Below, in pieces: positions 33,985-51,760 of a stretch of 64,000 nucleotides of DNA. The DNA is taken from positions 105,164-169,163 of the forward strand of contig JAFEEF010000010.1 of the NCBI GenBank assembly GCA_018241265.1, read 5' to 3'. The DNA comes from Pseudomonadota bacterium (GTDB lineage: Bacteria > Pseudomonadota > Gammaproteobacteria > Burkholderiales > Burkholderiaceae_C). The notes under the pieces are model-generated. The model ran no database searches, was not told the DNA's origin, and worked only from the letters and a program-made list of their open reading frames with translations. The position numbers were made by a program, and so were the translations under genes. How positions within the stretch are numbered: the stretch's first letter is position 1; the number at the start of each line of letters is the position of its first letter.

Positions 33985-35418
33985 GTGTCCACACCCATCG
34001 ACAACGCGGCAGCACGCCGCGGCGACCGCGCCTTCCTCGGGCATCCCGCCGGCCTCGGCTGGCTTGCCGCCTGCGAGCTGTGGGAGCGCTTCTCCTACTA
34101 CGGCATGCAGGCGCTGCTGGTGCTCTACCTCAGCAACTACCTGTTCCTGCCCGAGCACGTCGGCCAGGTCGCCGGCATCGACACGCTGCGCAGCGCGATC
34201 GAAAGCCTCACCGGCCCGCGCTCGCCGCAGCAGTTCGCATCGGCGGTGTTCGGGCTCTATGCCGGCCTGGTCTACCTGACGCCGCTGCTCGGCGGGCTGC
34301 TCGCCGACCGCGTCCTCGGCCGCACCAAGACCGTCGTGATCGGCGCGAGCCTGATGGCGTTCGGCCACTTCCTGATGGCGTTCGAGGCCAGCCTCCTGCC
34401 GGCGCTCGCCTGCCTGCTGATCGGCGTCGGCTGCTTCAAGGGCAACATCGCGGCGCAGGTCGGCGACCTCTACGTGCCGGGCGACCAGCGGCGCGCCAGC
34501 GCGTTCCAGATCTTCATGCTCGCGGTGCAGATCGCGGTGATCCTCGCGCCCATCGTCTGCGGCACGCTCGGCGAGAAGGTCGCCTGGCATTGGGGCTTCG
34601 GCGCTGCAGGCGTCGGCATGCTGATCGGCCTGTGCGTGTACCTGGCCGGCCGGCGCTGGCTGCCGCCCGAGCCGGAGCGTCGGCCGGCGACCGGCGACAC
34701 CCGGCCGCGCCAACGCATGAGCGGCACCGAGTTCGCGCGACTCGCGCTGCTGATCGGCCTGATCCCGGTGCTGATGCTGTCGATCGTCGGCAACCAGCAG
34801 TACGCCAACGCCTTTCCGCTCTGGTCCGAGAAGCACATGGACCTCGTGCTGTTCGGCTGGCAGGTGCCGGTGACCTGGCTGCAGGCGGTCGATGCGTTCG
34901 TCAGCACCGCGACGATGGTGCTGTCGATCGCATTCTGGAAGTGGTGGGCGACGCGCCGCCGCGAGCCCGACGAGCTGACCAAGATGGGCTTCGGATCGCT
35001 GCTCGCGGCCGGCGCGCCGGCGCTGATGATGATCGCCGCCGCTCATGTCGAGCAGACGCACGGGAAGGTCGGCTTCATCTGGACCGTGGGCTACACGGTG
35101 GTCAACGACCTCGGCTTCGCGAACATCCTGCCGGTCGGCCTCGCGCTCTATTCGCGCGTCGCGCCCAAGAGCCTCGAAGGTCTCGTGATCGGCATCTACT
35201 ACCTGCACCTCTTCATCGGCAACATGCTGGTCGGCTGGCTCGCGGGCTTCCTCGAGACGATGCCGGGTTCGACGTTCTGGGGCATGCATGCCGCGCTGGT
35301 CGCGATCGCCGGCGTGCTGCTCCTGGCGTGCAAGGTCGTGTTCGGACGCATCCTGGCGCCCGATGCGGTGGCCGTGGCCGAGCTGCCGCCCGGCGCGGAG
35401 CCGATCGCGGCGCACTGA
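33985..35418 (+). CDS. POT/PTR-family peptide transporter
   Basis: A protein of about 477 residues with 12-14 helices, a proton-coupled oligopeptide symporter. The motif WERFSYYGMQALLVLYLSNYLF matches the ExxERFxYYG proton-coupling motif of transmembrane helix 1; FGLYAGLVYLTPLLGGLLADRVLGR and the late GFANILPVGLALYSRVAPKSLEG are also conserved. The start is uncertain: a GTG at 33985 gives a normal N-terminus, and an ATG at 33928 would add 19 residues. Likely substrates are di- and tripeptides. Confidence 0.88.
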   Translation: MSTPIDNAAARRGDRAFLGHPAGLGWLAACELWERFSYYGMQALLVLYLSNYLFLPEHVGQVAGIDTLRSAIESLTGPRSPQQFASAVFGLYAGLVYLTPLLGGLLADRVLGRTKTVVIGASLMAFGHFLMAFEASLLPALACLLIGVGCFKGNIAAQVGDLYVPGDQRRASAFQIFMLAVQIAVILAPIVCGTLGEKVAWHWGFGAAGVGMLIGLCVYLAGRRWLPPEPERRPATGDTRPRQRMSGTEFARLALLIGLIPVLMLSIVGNQQYANAFPLWSEKHMDLVLFGWQVPVTWLQAVDAFVSTATMVLSIAFWKWWATRRREPDELTKMGFGSLLAAGAPALMMIAAAHVEQTHGKVGFIWTVGYTVVNDLGFANILPVGLALYSRVAPKSLEGLVIGIYYLHLFIGNMLVGWLAGFLETMPGSTFWGMHAALVAIAGVLLLACKVVFGRILAPDAVAVAELPPGAEPIAAH

Positions 35419-35455
35419 CCCGCGCTGGTCCACGGAACCGCCACGGAGAGATCGC

Positions 35456-36505
35456 ATGAGCCCGACGACGCGTGCCTTCACCGATCGCCTCGGGATCGCG
35501 CTGCCGATCGTGCAGGCGCCGATGGCGGGGTTCCAGGCCGGGCGGCTCGCGGCGGCCGCGGGAGCGGCCGGCGCGCTCGCCTCGCTGCCGGGCGCGGCGC
35601 TCGATGCGCGCAGGCTCGCGGACGAATCCGCCCTCGTGCGCGCGGCCGGCGTGCCGGTGAATCTCAACTTCTTCTGTCACGCCGTGCCCGCGCCGGACGC
35701 CGAACGCCAGCGCGCCTGGCGTGCCGTGCTCGCGCCGTACTACGCCGAGCTCGGTGTCGATCCGGCGACCATCCAGGAGGGCCCGGGCCGGCTCCCGTTC
35801 GGCGACGAAGCGCTCGATGCCGTGCTGACGCTTGCGCCGGCGGTCGTCAGCTTCCATTTCGGCCTGCCCGCGGCGGCCATCGTCACGCGGCTGCAGCAGA
35901 GCGGCGCACAGGTCTGGGCCAGCGCGACGACGGTCGACGAAGCGCGCTGGCTCGACGAGCGCGGCGTCGATGCGGTGATCGCGCAAGGCCTGGAAGCCGG
36001 CGGCCATCGCGGCATGTTCCTGACCGACGACCTGACGACGCAGCTCGGCACGTATGCGCTCGTGCCGCAGGTCGTCGCTGCGGTGAAGGTGCCGGTGATC
36101 GCGGCCGGCGGTGTCGCCGATGCGAAGGGCGTCGCCGCCGCGTTGGCGCTCGGTGCGGCCGCCGTGCAGGTCGGCACCGCATTCCTGCGCTGCCCCGAAG
36201 CGACGACGAGCGGACCGCACCGCGCCGCACTCGCGAGCCCGGCGGCCGCGCACACCGCCTGCACCAACCTGTTCAGCGGCCGACCGGCGCGCGGCATCGT
36301 CAACCGGCTGATGCGCGACCTCGGCTGCATGCGCGCCGACGTGCCGCCGTTTCCGACCGCGGTGAACGCGCTCGCGCCCTTGCGCGCCGCAGCCGAGGCC
36401 CGCGGCATCGGCGACTGCTCGCCGCTGTGGTCCGGCCAGAACGCCGGCGGAGCACGCGACGTGCCTGCCGCGGACATCGTGCGCGGTCTCGCGGCCCGGC
36501 TCTGA
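35456..36505 (+). CDS. Nitronate monooxygenase-like FMN enzyme
   Basis: A 349-residue TIM-barrel flavoprotein of the nitronate monooxygenase/2-nitropropane dioxygenase family, which oxidises nitronates such as propionate-3-nitronate. The N-terminal LPIVQAPMAGFQAGRLAAAAGAAGALASLPG, central VDAVIAQGLEAGGHRG and VPVIAAGGVADAKGVAAALALGAAAVQVGTAFL FMN-phosphate loop are typical. The ATG at 35456 is preceded by a GGAGAG box. It is 37 bp downstream of the POT gene on the same strand and may be co-transcribed with it. Confidence 0.88.
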   Translation: MSPTTRAFTDRLGIALPIVQAPMAGFQAGRLAAAAGAAGALASLPGAALDARRLADESALVRAAGVPVNLNFFCHAVPAPDAERQRAWRAVLAPYYAELGVDPATIQEGPGRLPFGDEALDAVLTLAPAVVSFHFGLPAAAIVTRLQQSGAQVWASATTVDEARWLDERGVDAVIAQGLEAGGHRGMFLTDDLTTQLGTYALVPQVVAAVKVPVIAAGGVADAKGVAAALALGAAAVQVGTAFLRCPEATTSGPHRAALASPAAAHTACTNLFSGRPARGIVNRLMRDLGCMRADVPPFPTAVNALAPLRAAAEARGIGDCSPLWSGQNAGGARDVPAADIVRGLAARL

Positions 36506-36658
36506 CGAGCGCCAGGCAAGCGCCGGTAAAGCTCCGGGCCGCCGCTTGACCTTCGGGCGCGGTGTGCTTACAAGGCAGGCTGTCCATCCGGCGTCCGATG
36601 CGGCATGCAGGCGGCGCCGGTGGCTGTTGCGTCGCGCGTCGATGGAGGCAGCTTCGGC

Positions 36659-37567
36659 ATGGACCGGATCGAACGTTGGGGACGTGGAGGCATTGCCGTT
36701 GCGGCCGTGACCGTGCTCGGCGGCTGCGGCACGGCCTTGCTCGACCCGCGCGGCCCGGTCGGCCAGGCCGAGCGCACGATCCTGCTGGACTCGCTGGCGA
36801 TCATGCTCGCGATCGTCGTGCCGACGATCATCGCGACGCTGGGCGTCGCGTGGTGGTACCGCGCAGCGCATACCAAGGCGCGCTACCTGCCCGACTGGGA
36901 GTTCTCCGGGCGCATCGAGCTCGTGGTCTGGGCGATCCCGCTGATGACGATCATCCTGCTCGGCGGCGTCGCATGGATCAGCTCGCACCAGCTCGATCCG
37001 GCGCGTCCGCTCGCATCCAGGACGCCGGCGGTCGAGATCCAGGTCGTCTCGCTCGACTGGAAGTGGCTGTTCATCTATCCGGAGGCGCACGTCGCGAGCG
37101 TCAACCGGCTCGTCGTGCCGGCCGGCGTGCCGCTGCACCTGACCTTGACGTCGGCCAGCGTGATGAACACCTTCTTCGTGCCGCAGCTCGGCAGCATGAT
37201 CTACACGATGAACGGCATGGCGACGCAGCTTCATCTGCAGGCCGACGAACCGGGCACCTTCCTCGGGCTGTCGGGTCACTTCAGCGGCGACGGCTTTTCG
37301 GACATGCGCTTCGACGTGCGCGCGCTGTCGTCGAGCGACTATGCGGCCTGGCTGCAGTCGGCGCACCAGGCCGGCCGCACGCTCGACGGCGCCGCCTACC
37401 GCGCGCTCTCGCGCCAGGGGAGTCCGGTCGCGCCGGCGACCTGGGGCGCGGTCGAGCCCGACCTGTTCCATCAGATCGTGATGCAAGTGCTGCCGCCCGG
37501 GCCGGGGCCGGAGACCGGCCGCGAGGGCGCCTCCGGGCAGCCCGCGCCCACATCCGCCACCCGATGA
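36659..37567 (+). CDS. cyoA: Ubiquinol oxidase (cytochrome bo3-type) subunit II
   Basis: A 302-residue lipoprotein-type subunit. The signal ends at the lipobox LGGCG; two membrane helices follow (about residues 38-60 and 82-105), then a periplasmic cupredoxin-fold domain ([37 protein letters not shown]). The CuA cysteine ligands of cytochrome c oxidase are absent, so it is a quinol oxidase. The ATG at 36659 has GGAGG 10 bases upstream; the frame is open to 36605. First gene of cyoABCD. Confidence 0.92.
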   Translation: MDRIERWGRGGIAVAAVTVLGGCGTALLDPRGPVGQAERTILLDSLAIMLAIVVPTIIATLGVAWWYRAAHTKARYLPDWEFSGRIELVVWAIPLMTIILLGGVAWISSHQLDPARPLASRTPAVEIQVVSLDWKWLFIYPEAHVASVNRLVVPAGVPLHLTLTSASVMNTFFVPQLGSMIYTMNGMATQLHLQADEPGTFLGLSGHFSGDGFSDMRFDVRALSSSDYAAWLQSAHQAGRTLDGAAYRALSRQGSPVAPATWGAVEPDLFHQIVMQVLPPGPGPETGREGASGQPAPTSATR

Positions 37568-37589
37568 ACCGCACACGGAGGCCGGCGCC

Positions 37590-39587
37590 ATGTTCGGCAA
37601 GCTGAGCTGGGACGCGATACCGATCCACCAGCCGATCGTGATGGTCACGGCGGCGGTGGTCGCGCTCGTCGTCGTCGGCGTGCTCGCATGGATCGTGCTG
37701 AGCGGCCATCTGCCCTACTTGTGGACCGAATGGATCACCAGCGTCGACCACAAGCGGATCGGCGTGATGTACATCGTGCTCGCGCTCGTGATGCTGCTGC
37801 GCGGCTTCTCCGATGCGATCCTGATGCGCTCGCAGCAGGCGATCGCCTATGCGTCGCCCGGCTACCTGCCGCCCGAGCACTTCGACCAGATCTTCTCGGC
37901 GCACGGCACCCTGATGATCTTCTTCGTCGCGATGCCGTTCGTCATCGGGCTGATGAACTTCGTCGTGCCGCTGCAGCTCGGCGCGCGCGACGTCGCGTTC
38001 CCGACCTTGAACTCGGTCGGCTTTTGGCTCACCGCCACCGGTGCGCTGCTCGTCAACATCTCGCTCGTGGTCGGCGAGTTCGCGCGCACCGGCTGGCTGC
38101 CGTATCCGCCGCTGTCCGAGCTGACCTATTCGCCCGGCGTCGGCGTCGACTACTACCTGTGGGCGCTGCAGATCTCGGGCGTCGGCACCTTGCTGTCGGG
38201 CATCAACCTCGTGACGACGGTGCTCAAGGTGCGCGCGCCCGGCATGAGCTACCTGCGCATGCCGATGTTCTGCTGGACGACCCTGGCGTCCAACCTGCTG
38301 ATCGTCGCGGCGTTTCCGATCCTGACCGCGACCTTCGCGATGCTGCTGCTCGACCGCTACCTCGGCTTCCACTTCTTCACCAACGAGGGCGGCGGCAACG
38401 TGATGATGTTCATGAACCTCATCTGGGCCTGGGGCCACCCGGAGGTCTACATCCTCGTGCTGCCGGCGTTCGGGATCTACTCGGAGGTGTTCTCGACCTT
38501 CTCGCGCAAGCCCTTGTTCGGCTACCGCTCGATGGTGATGGCGACGATGGCGATCTGCATCATCTCGTTCATGGTGTGGCTGCACCACTTCTTCACGATG
38601 GGCGCGGGTGCCGACGTCAACGCGGTGTTCGGCATCGCGACGATGATCATCGCGGTGCCGACCGGCGTGAAGATCTACAACTGGCTCTTCACGATGTACG
38701 GCGGGCGCGTCGTGTTCCCGGCGCCGATGCTGTGGTCGCTCGGCTTCGTCGTGACCTTCATCCTCGGCGGCATGACCGGCGTGCTGCTCGCGGTGCCGCC
38801 GGCCGACTTCGTGCTGCACAACAGCCTGTTCCTGGTCGCGCACTTCCACAACGTCATCATCGGCGGCGTGCTGTTCGGCGCCTTCGCCGGCTACGAATAC
38901 TGGTTCCCGAAGGCGTTCGGCTTCCGGCTGCACGAGGGCCTCGGCAAGGCGGCGTTCTGGTTCTGGATCGTCGGCTTCTACGTCGCCTTCATGCCGCTCT
39001 ACCTGCTCGGCCTGATGGGCATGACGCGGCGCATGCAGCACTACGACGTGCCCGGCTGGCAGCCGTGGCTGATCGTCGCGGCGTTCGGCGCGCTGCTGAT
39101 CCTCGTCGGCATCGGCCTGCAGGCGGCGCAGCTCGTCGTCAGCATCCGCCATCGCGCCGCGCTGCGCGACCCGACCGGCGATCCGTGGCAGGGCCGCTCG
39201 CTCGAATGGTCCACCGCGTCGCCGCCGCCGATGTACAACTTCGCGGTACTGCCCGACGTCGAGCGCGAGGAAGCGCACTGGCATGCCCGCGAGGCCGCGC
39301 GCAGCGCCGCCGCGCTCGGCCCGGAGCCGCCCTACCGCGACATCCACATGCCGAAGAACAGCGCGACCGGCTTCGTCTGCGCCTTCTTCGCGACGATCAT
39401 GGGCTTCGCGCTGATCTGGCACATCTGGTGGCTGGTGATCTTCGGCTTCGTCTGCGCCTATGCGACCTTCGTGGTGCTCGCGTGGCGCGACGTGCACGAG
39501 GACTTGATCCCGGCGGATCGCATCGCGGCCGACGACCGCGCGCATCGCCGCGCGGTGCAGGCGGCGTTGGCCGGGGCGGTGCCGTGA
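37590..39587 (+). CDS. cyoB: Ubiquinol oxidase subunit I
   Basis: A 665-residue, 15-helix haem-copper oxidase subunit that reduces oxygen to water and pumps protons. Haem and copper ligands are visible: [11 protein letters not shown] (low-spin haem His), [17 protein letters not shown] (CuB His and crosslinked Tyr), WLHHFFTMG (CuB His pair) and [11 protein letters not shown] (haem His pair). The length fits CyoB. It begins 22 bp after cyoA and overlaps cyoC by GTGA. Confidence 0.95.
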   Translation: MFGKLSWDAIPIHQPIVMVTAAVVALVVVGVLAWIVLSGHLPYLWTEWITSVDHKRIGVMYIVLALVMLLRGFSDAILMRSQQAIAYASPGYLPPEHFDQIFSAHGTLMIFFVAMPFVIGLMNFVVPLQLGARDVAFPTLNSVGFWLTATGALLVNISLVVGEFARTGWLPYPPLSELTYSPGVGVDYYLWALQISGVGTLLSGINLVTTVLKVRAPGMSYLRMPMFCWTTLASNLLIVAAFPILTATFAMLLLDRYLGFHFFTNEGGGNVMMFMNLIWAWGHPEVYILVLPAFGIYSEVFSTFSRKPLFGYRSMVMATMAICIISFMVWLHHFFTMGAGADVNAVFGIATMIIAVPTGVKIYNWLFTMYGGRVVFPAPMLWSLGFVVTFILGGMTGVLLAVPPADFVLHNSLFLVAHFHNVIIGGVLFGAFAGYEYWFPKAFGFRLHEGLGKAAFWFWIVGFYVAFMPLYLLGLMGMTRRMQHYDVPGWQPWLIVAAFGALLILVGIGLQAAQLVVSIRHRAALRDPTGDPWQGRSLEWSTASPPPMYNFAVLPDVEREEAHWHAREAARSAAALGPEPPYRDIHMPKNSATGFVCAFFATIMGFALIWHIWWLVIFGFVCAYATFVVLAWRDVHEDLIPADRIAADDRAHRRAVQAALAGAVP

Positions 39588-40252
39588 GCGTCGCGACGAC
39601 CGCGCCGCAGCCGTCGGGTCCGTCGATCGGCCTCGCGCATGCACATGCGCATGCGGCCGGGCTGTCGGAAGAGGCGGGCCACGCCGGCGCCCAGCGCATC
39701 GTCGTCGGCTACGGCTTCTGGATCTTCCTGATCAGCGACATCATCATGTTCTCGGCGTTCTTCGCGACCTATGCGGTGCTGACCGACAGCACCGCGGGCG
39801 GGCCGAGCGGCCGGGACCTGTTCGACCTGCGTACGGTGGCGGTCGAGACCGGCTGCCTGCTCGCTTCGACCTTCTTCTGCGGCATCGCCGGCATCGGCGC
39901 GCAGGCGCGTCGCAACGCGATGTTCCACGGCGCGATGGCGGTCACCTTTGTGCTCGGCGCGGGCTTCGTCGCGATCGAGCTGCACGAGTTCGCGACGATG
40001 ATCGGCGAAGGCGCCGGGCCGGCGCGCAGCGCCTTCCTGTCGGCCTTCTTCGCGCTGATCGGCTGCCACGGCCTGCACGTCTCGGCCGGGCTGCTGTGGC
40101 TCTTGACGATGATGGCGCAGGTCTACGCCAAGGGCTACCGCGACGACATCCTGCGCCGCATCCTCTGCTTCAGCCTCTTCTGGCACACCCTCGACATCGT
40201 CTGGGTGGGCCTGTTCAGCCTGGTCTATCTCGCAGGGACGGCACCGACATGA
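39584..40252 (+). CDS. cyoC: Ubiquinol oxidase subunit III
   Basis: A 222-residue five-helix membrane subunit of the bo3 oxidase. Conserved parts are [24 protein letters not shown], the carboxylate-bearing helix [12 protein letters not shown] and [18 protein letters not shown]. The GTG at 39584 overlaps the cyoB stop, and the stop overlaps the cyoD ATG. The His-rich N-terminus ([11 protein letters not shown]) is unusual but has no clear role. Confidence 0.93.
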   Translation: MSVATTAPQPSGPSIGLAHAHAHAAGLSEEAGHAGAQRIVVGYGFWIFLISDIIMFSAFFATYAVLTDSTAGGPSGRDLFDLRTVAVETGCLLASTFFCGIAGIGAQARRNAMFHGAMAVTFVLGAGFVAIELHEFATMIGEGAGPARSAFLSAFFALIGCHGLHVSAGLLWLLTMMAQVYAKGYRDDILRRILCFSLFWHTLDIVWVGLFSLVYLAGTAPT

Positions 40253-40635
40253 ATACCACGCAGGACTCCCGGCACGGCGATCTGGCGCCGGGCGACGAAG
40301 GCGGCGAAGACATCGCGGGCGGGATACGCGGCTACCTCGTCGGCCTCGTCCTCGCGACCGGGCTGACCGGCGTGTCGTTCTACATCGCGCAGAGCACGCT
40401 GGTCTGGCAGCCGAGCATCCCGATCGCGCTGACCGTGCTGGCGATCGCGCAGATGGGCGTGCACCTGGTCTTCTTCCTGCACATGACGTCGGGGTCCGAC
40501 AACATCAACAACGCGCTCGCGCTGGCGTTCGGGCTCTTGATCGTGATGCTGCTGGTGTTCGGCTCGCTCTGGATCATGACGCACATGAGCCATCGGGTGA
40601 TGCCGATGCAGGAGATCATGAGGATGCAGCGGTAG
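40249..40635 (+). CDS. cyoD: Ubiquinol oxidase subunit IV
   Basis: A 128-residue three-helix small subunit of the bo3 oxidase, needed for assembly. It shows IRGYLVGLVLATGLTGVSFYIA, IAQMGVHLVFFLHMTSG and LLIVMLLVFGSLWIMTHM as its membrane segments, with the conserved HLVFFLHM motif. It overlaps cyoC by ATGA and ends the operon; no haem O synthase gene (cyoE) follows directly. Confidence 0.93.
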   Translation: MNTTQDSRHGDLAPGDEGGEDIAGGIRGYLVGLVLATGLTGVSFYIAQSTLVWQPSIPIALTVLAIAQMGVHLVFFLHMTSGSDNINNALALAFGLLIVMLLVFGSLWIMTHMSHRVMPMQEIMRMQR

Positions 40636-40653
40636 GGGCACTGCGAGCGCGGG

Positions 40654-41820
40654 TCAGCCGAGCGCCCGCCTCAGCTCCGCCACCGCCCGCATCGTCCACC
40701 CCGTCGCCTGCGCGTCCAGCGCCTGCGGCTGCGCGCTCAGCTTCGCGACGACGAGGCGGTGCGCCGGATCGACGAACAGATGCTGTCCGTGGATGCCCAT
40801 CGCGAACAGCATGCGCGGCTCGTCGCGCATCACGTACCAGCCGCTGCGGTAGTGCATGCGCCGGCCGAAGGCCTGCGCGAAGTCGCCTTGCGCCCACGCG
40901 GCCGGATCGCCGTGGTCCAGGATGTCGGCGATCCAGGCACCCATCGCGCCGTCGGCATCGAGCACGAACTGGCCGACGCGTGCGAGGTCGCGCAAGGTCA
41001 TCGACAGCCCGCCGGTGGCGCGCGGCGCGCCGTCGCGGTCGACGGTGATCGCGGCGTCGTGCTGCGCGCCTGTCGGTGCCCACAGCAGTTCGCCGGCCAG
41101 CGCCGCGAACGGCCGGCCGCCGGCGCGCTCGATCGCCCAGCCGAGCAGGTCGGTGTTGGGCGACAGGTAGCGGAACGGCCCGCCGTGCGTCGTCGCGCGC
41201 GGCGGCAGCGCGGCGAAGAATTCATGCAGGCCGGCTGCCGCGACGCCGTCGGGCGGCACATCCCAGTTCGTCGCCCAGGCGTAGCGCTGCAGTTCGGCCT
41301 CGCTGAAGCCGGGCTGGGCGCGCATGTCCATCAGGTCGCGCAGGCTCGCGCCGCGGTAGCCGCTGTCGGCCACCTCGGGCACGTAGTGCGCGACCGGCGC
41401 CGACGGATCGAGCAGGCCGCGCGCCGCGAGCGCGCCGCACAGCAGCCCGACCATGGACTTGCTGGCCGACATGACGATGTGCCGCGTGTCCGCGGTCATG
41501 CCGTCGTCCAGCCATTCGTGGACCAGCCGGCCGTCGTGCAGCACCGCGATGCCGTCGGTGTGGGTGCGGCGCAGGAACTCGGGCCACGTCAGCGTCGCGC
41601 CCTGCAGGTTCAAGCGCAACGCGTCGAAGTCGCGCGGCGCTTCGGGCAGCGCGACGACGCGCGCCGGATCATGCGCGATCGTCGCGACCGGCAGGATCCG
41701 GTCGATGTGCCGGAAGGCCAGGCGCAGCACCGGTGGCGTGCGCCAGTTGGCGCGCGTGATCGCGGATTCGGCATTCATCGCGGGGCTGAACGGCAGGGGT
41801 CGCGGCGCCGGCCGGGACAA
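40654..41820 (-). CDS. Serine hydrolase, beta-lactamase class C/DD-peptidase-like
   Basis: A 388-residue member of the class C beta-lactamase-related esterase/peptidase family. The nucleophile motif S-x-x-K is SASKS (IVMSASKSMVG), a Y-x-N-type motif is in FRYLSPNTDLLG (YLSPN), and a late HGQHLFVDP segment replaces the KTG motif as in many esterase-like members. No signal peptide is evident. The long start is at 41820; an ATG at 41778 is equally plausible. The substrate is unknown. It converges on cyoD with an 18-bp gap. Confidence 0.82.
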   Translation of the reverse strand: MSRPAPRPLPFSPAMNAESAITRANWRTPPVLRLAFRHIDRILPVATIAHDPARVVALPEAPRDFDALRLNLQGATLTWPEFLRRTHTDGIAVLHDGRLVHEWLDDGMTADTRHIVMSASKSMVGLLCGALAARGLLDPSAPVAHYVPEVADSGYRGASLRDLMDMRAQPGFSEAELQRYAWATNWDVPPDGVAAAGLHEFFAALPPRATTHGGPFRYLSPNTDLLGWAIERAGGRPFAALAGELLWAPTGAQHDAAITVDRDGAPRATGGLSMTLRDLARVGQFVLDADGAMGAWIADILDHGDPAAWAQGDFAQAFGRRMHYRSGWYVMRDEPRMLFAMGIHGQHLFVDPAHRLVVAKLSAQPQALDAQATGWTMRAVAELRRALG

Positions 41821-42023
41821 ACTGCGGCGCTCGATGATGCCATCGGCGCCGGGCGCGGCTTGTAGGACATTTCCGTCCCTGACGGATGGGGACGCGACCC
41901 CCTGCCGCGCGACCGTTCGTCACCTGCACCTCATTGGCGAGAGACCCGGTCTACGCTACCCTGCGATCACGCTCCTCAGGCGGCCGCAACGGCCGCGATG
42001 AGGCATCGCAGGGAGACACGAAG

Positions 42024-48643
<6,620 letters not shown>

Positions 48644-48647
<4 letters not shown>

Positions 48648-51178
48648 ACCCGTCCGACACGAGCCATCCGGCGCCGGCGCCGCGGTCCGCGGACGCCGGC
48701 TACGACGACGGACCGATCGACATCCTGATCGTCGACGACGAGCCGGGCAACCTCGCGGTGCTCGAGACGCTGCTCGACGATCCGGGCTATCGGCTGGTGC
48801 GCGCGACCTCGGCCGACGAGGCGCTGCTCGCGCTGGTGCGCGAGGAGTTCGCGCTGCTGATCCTCGACATCCACCTGCCGGACATGAGCGGCTTCGAGCT
48901 GGCGCACCTGATCAAGGAGCGGCGCCGCACCGCGAGCGTCCCCATCATCTTCCTGACCGCCTACTACGACCAGGACCAGCACGTGCTCGAGGGCTACGGC
49001 AGCGGTGCGGTCGACTTCCTGCACAAGCCGGTCGTGCCGACGGCGCTGCGCTCGAAGGTCGCGGTGTTCGCCGATCTCTACCGCAAGAGCCGCGCGCTGC
49101 TGTCGGCGAACCGCGCGCTGCTGGCCGAGGTGGCCGAGCGGCGGCGTGCCGAGCACGATCTGCGCGACCTGAACGCGACGCTCGAGCACCGCGTCGTCGA
49201 GCGCACCGACGCGCTGCGCGCGGCCGACCTGCGCCTGCGCGAGATGATGGGCAGCATCACCGACGGGCTGATGACGCTCGACCTCGACGGTGGCCTCACC
49301 TTCGTCAACGACCAGGCCGCACGGCTGATGGGCCGGACCGCTGCGGAGCTGCTCGGCCGTTCGATCCGCGAGGTCTATCCCGAGGCGTTGCGCGGCGCCG
49401 CGCAGTCCCACTACAGCGCTGCGTTGGCGAGTCGCCGCACCTTGTCGTTCGAGGAGTTCCATCCGGCGCCGGTGAACCGCTGGTTCCAGTGCCATTGCTA
49501 TCCGTCCGACGCGGGCGTGTCGGTCTACTTCCTCGACATCACCGACAAGCGCGAGCTCGACCACCGGCGCGAGGAACTGCTCGCCGCCGAACGCGCGGCG
49601 CGTGCCGAGGGGGAGCGCATCGCGCGCGCGAAGGACGACTTCCTCGCGCTGCTCAGCCACGAGCTGCGCACGCCGCTCGCCGCGATCCTCGGCTGGACCG
49701 CGATGCTGCGGCGGCCCGACGCCGATCCCGACAACGTGCGGCGCGGCATCGAAGTGATCGAACGCAATGCGCGCGCGCAGGCGCAGCTCATCGCCGACCT
49801 GCTCGACGTCGGCCGCATCGTGTCGGGCAAGCTGCGCATGAACGTCGCGCGGGTCGACCTGGCAGCGGTGGCGGAAGCGGCGATCGATGCGATGCGGCCG
49901 GCTGCGGATGCCAAGGGCGTGCGGATCGTGGCGCGGCTCGAACGCGCCGCGCCGCTCGACGTGCAGGGCGACCCGGAACGCCTGCACCAGATCGTCTCGA
50001 ACCTCTTGACCAATGCGCTGAAGTTCACGCCGGCGGACGGCACGATCGCCCTTGCCGTGAAGCGCAGCGGCGAGCACGTCGAGCTCGAGGTGGCCGATTC
50101 GGGCGTCGGGATCTCCGCGGAGTTCCTGCCGCACGTGTTCGAGCCGTTCAGCCAGGCCGACGGCTCGGCCGCGCGGGCGCACGGCGGACTCGGCCTCGGG
50201 CTGTCGATCGTCAAGAGCCTGGTCGTCGAGCAGGGCGGCAGCGTGACGGCGCACAGCGGCGGCGCGGGGAGCGGCTCCACCTTCCGCGTGCGCCTGCCGA
50301 GCGCCGACGCGGCGGGCTCGCCGGTCGCGCCTTCGGATGCCTCGCCGCATGCCGTCGATGCGGTGCGTGCGCCCGCGGCCGTCGAGGTCGACCTGAGCGG
50401 CATCGCGGTGCTGCTGGTCGACGACCACGAAGACGTCGCCGAGGTCGGCCGCCGCTTGCTCGAGGAGCGGGGCGCCCGGGTCGCCACGGTGCACTCCGGA
50501 GCCGCCGCGGTCGAGCATTTGCGCAGCGGGCGTTGCGACGTGCTGCTGAGCGATCTCGGCATGCCCGAGATGGACGGCTACACGCTGATCCGGCGCGTCC
50601 GCGACGAGCTCGGCCTGGACACCGCGCGTCTGCCGGCCGCCGCGATCACCGCGTTCGTGCGGCCCGAAGACCTGGCGCGCGCGCGGGCCGAAGGCTTCCA
50701 GGCCGTCGTGCAGAAGCCGATCTCGCCGTACGAGCTGTGCCGCACGGTGCAGGATCTGGTGCGGCCGTCGCGCGCTCCGGACCGAGGCGGCGCATCGCCT
50801 GCATCGGGAGCGCTGCGCCTGCTCTTCGTCGAGGACGACAGCGACCTGCTCGAAGCGGTGGAGGCGCTGCTCGCGGAGGAGGACGTCGAGCTCGTCGCCT
50901 GTTCCAGCGGCGAGGAGGCGCTCGCACGGTTCGAGGACGGCCGCTACGACCTCGTGATCACCGACGTCGGCCTGCCCGGCATGACCGGCATCGAACTGGC
51001 CGGGCGGCTCCTGGCGCGCGAGCCCGCGCTCTGGCTCGCGTTCTCGACCGGCCATGCCCTCGAGCGGCAGGTCACCGAGATCGGCCCGAACGTGCGCATG
51101 CTGCTGAAGCCGTACGACTGGGCGGTGGTGCAGGCGCTGTTGGAAGAGATCCGCGCGCACGCGACGCGCGTGTCGTAG
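48644..51178 (+). CDS. Hybrid histidine kinase/response regulator (REC-PAS-HisKA-HATPase-REC-REC)
   Basis: An 844-residue cytosolic signalling protein. It has an N-terminal receiver (residues about 25-145; [11 protein letters not shown]), a coiled coil, a PAS domain (about 200-310; [29 protein letters not shown]), HisKA ([15 protein letters not shown]), HATPase_c ([26 protein letters not shown]), then two receivers ([24 protein letters not shown]). Its ATG overlaps the stop of the HAMP-array kinase, so the two are made together and probably form one phosphorelay, the N-terminal receiver being a likely phosphate acceptor. No DNA-binding output domain is present in either. Confidence 0.92.
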
Positions 51179-51202
51179 CGCGCACCGCCGCATGCGGGCG
51201 CG

Positions 51203-51760
51203 CTACTGCACGAGATCGAGGATCTCGAGCTGCTCCGGCACCGTCTCGAACGTCCCGGTGCCGGCCGGCATCTGCATCAGCGGCTTCATCTGCGCATCGA
51301 ACACCCAGACGCTCGGATAGACCAGCATGCGGGCGCGCTCGTCGTTGATCGAGCGCTGGAAGTCGGCATACGGCAGCGACTTCGGGCCGACGCGGAAGTA
51401 GACCTTGGCGGCCGTCATCGACAGCGAGCTGCGCAGGTCGACCATCAGCCACGGCTTGAACTGCGGCACGAGCTCGCCGGCGTTCTTGTCGAGGAAGGCT
51501 TCGTAGCGGCGGCAGTACGGGCAGTCGTTCGCGCCGAGGTAGACGTAGAGGCGCTTGCCTTCGCGTTGCGCGCGCGCGATCGCCGGCGTCAGGTCGAACT
51601 CGGCGCGGTCGGGCGCGCCGGTCGGCTGGATCACCATCGCCGCGTAGGCGGCGGGCAGGCCGCTCGCCGATGCGGTGCCCGCGGCCAGCAGCAGCGCCGC
51701 TGCAGCGAGGCCGACGCCCAGCGCCGAACGCCGAGATCGGCGCTCAGCCGGCGTCGACAT
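51203..51760 (-). CDS. Periplasmic thioredoxin-like protein of the xox operon
   Basis: A 185-residue exported thioredoxin-fold protein; the signal region is about residues 10-33. The redox motif is CPYC (Cys80, Cys83) in YVYLGANDCPYCRRYEAFL, with a cis-Pro-like YPSVWVF segment downstream. It overlaps the start of the SoxYZ-like carrier gene (17 bp), so it is coupled to it and may reduce or oxidise the carrier's cysteine. It is the last gene of the long minus-strand operon headed by xoxF. Confidence 0.78.
   Translation of the reverse strand: MSTPAERRSRRSALGVGLAAAALLLAAGTASASGLPAAYAAMVIQPTGAPDRAEFDLTPAIARAQREGKRLYVYLGANDCPYCRRYEAFLDKNAGELVPQFKPWLMVDLRSSLSMTAAKVYFRVGPKSLPYADFQRSINDERARMLVYPSVWVFDAQMKPLMQMPAGTGTFETVPEQLEILDLVQ

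Noticed and set aside
41872..41886. Small hairpin TCCGTC-CCT-GACGGA upstream of the HAMP-array kinase
   Set aside because: A 6-bp stem in GC-rich DNA is common by chance, and it is distant from both start codons.
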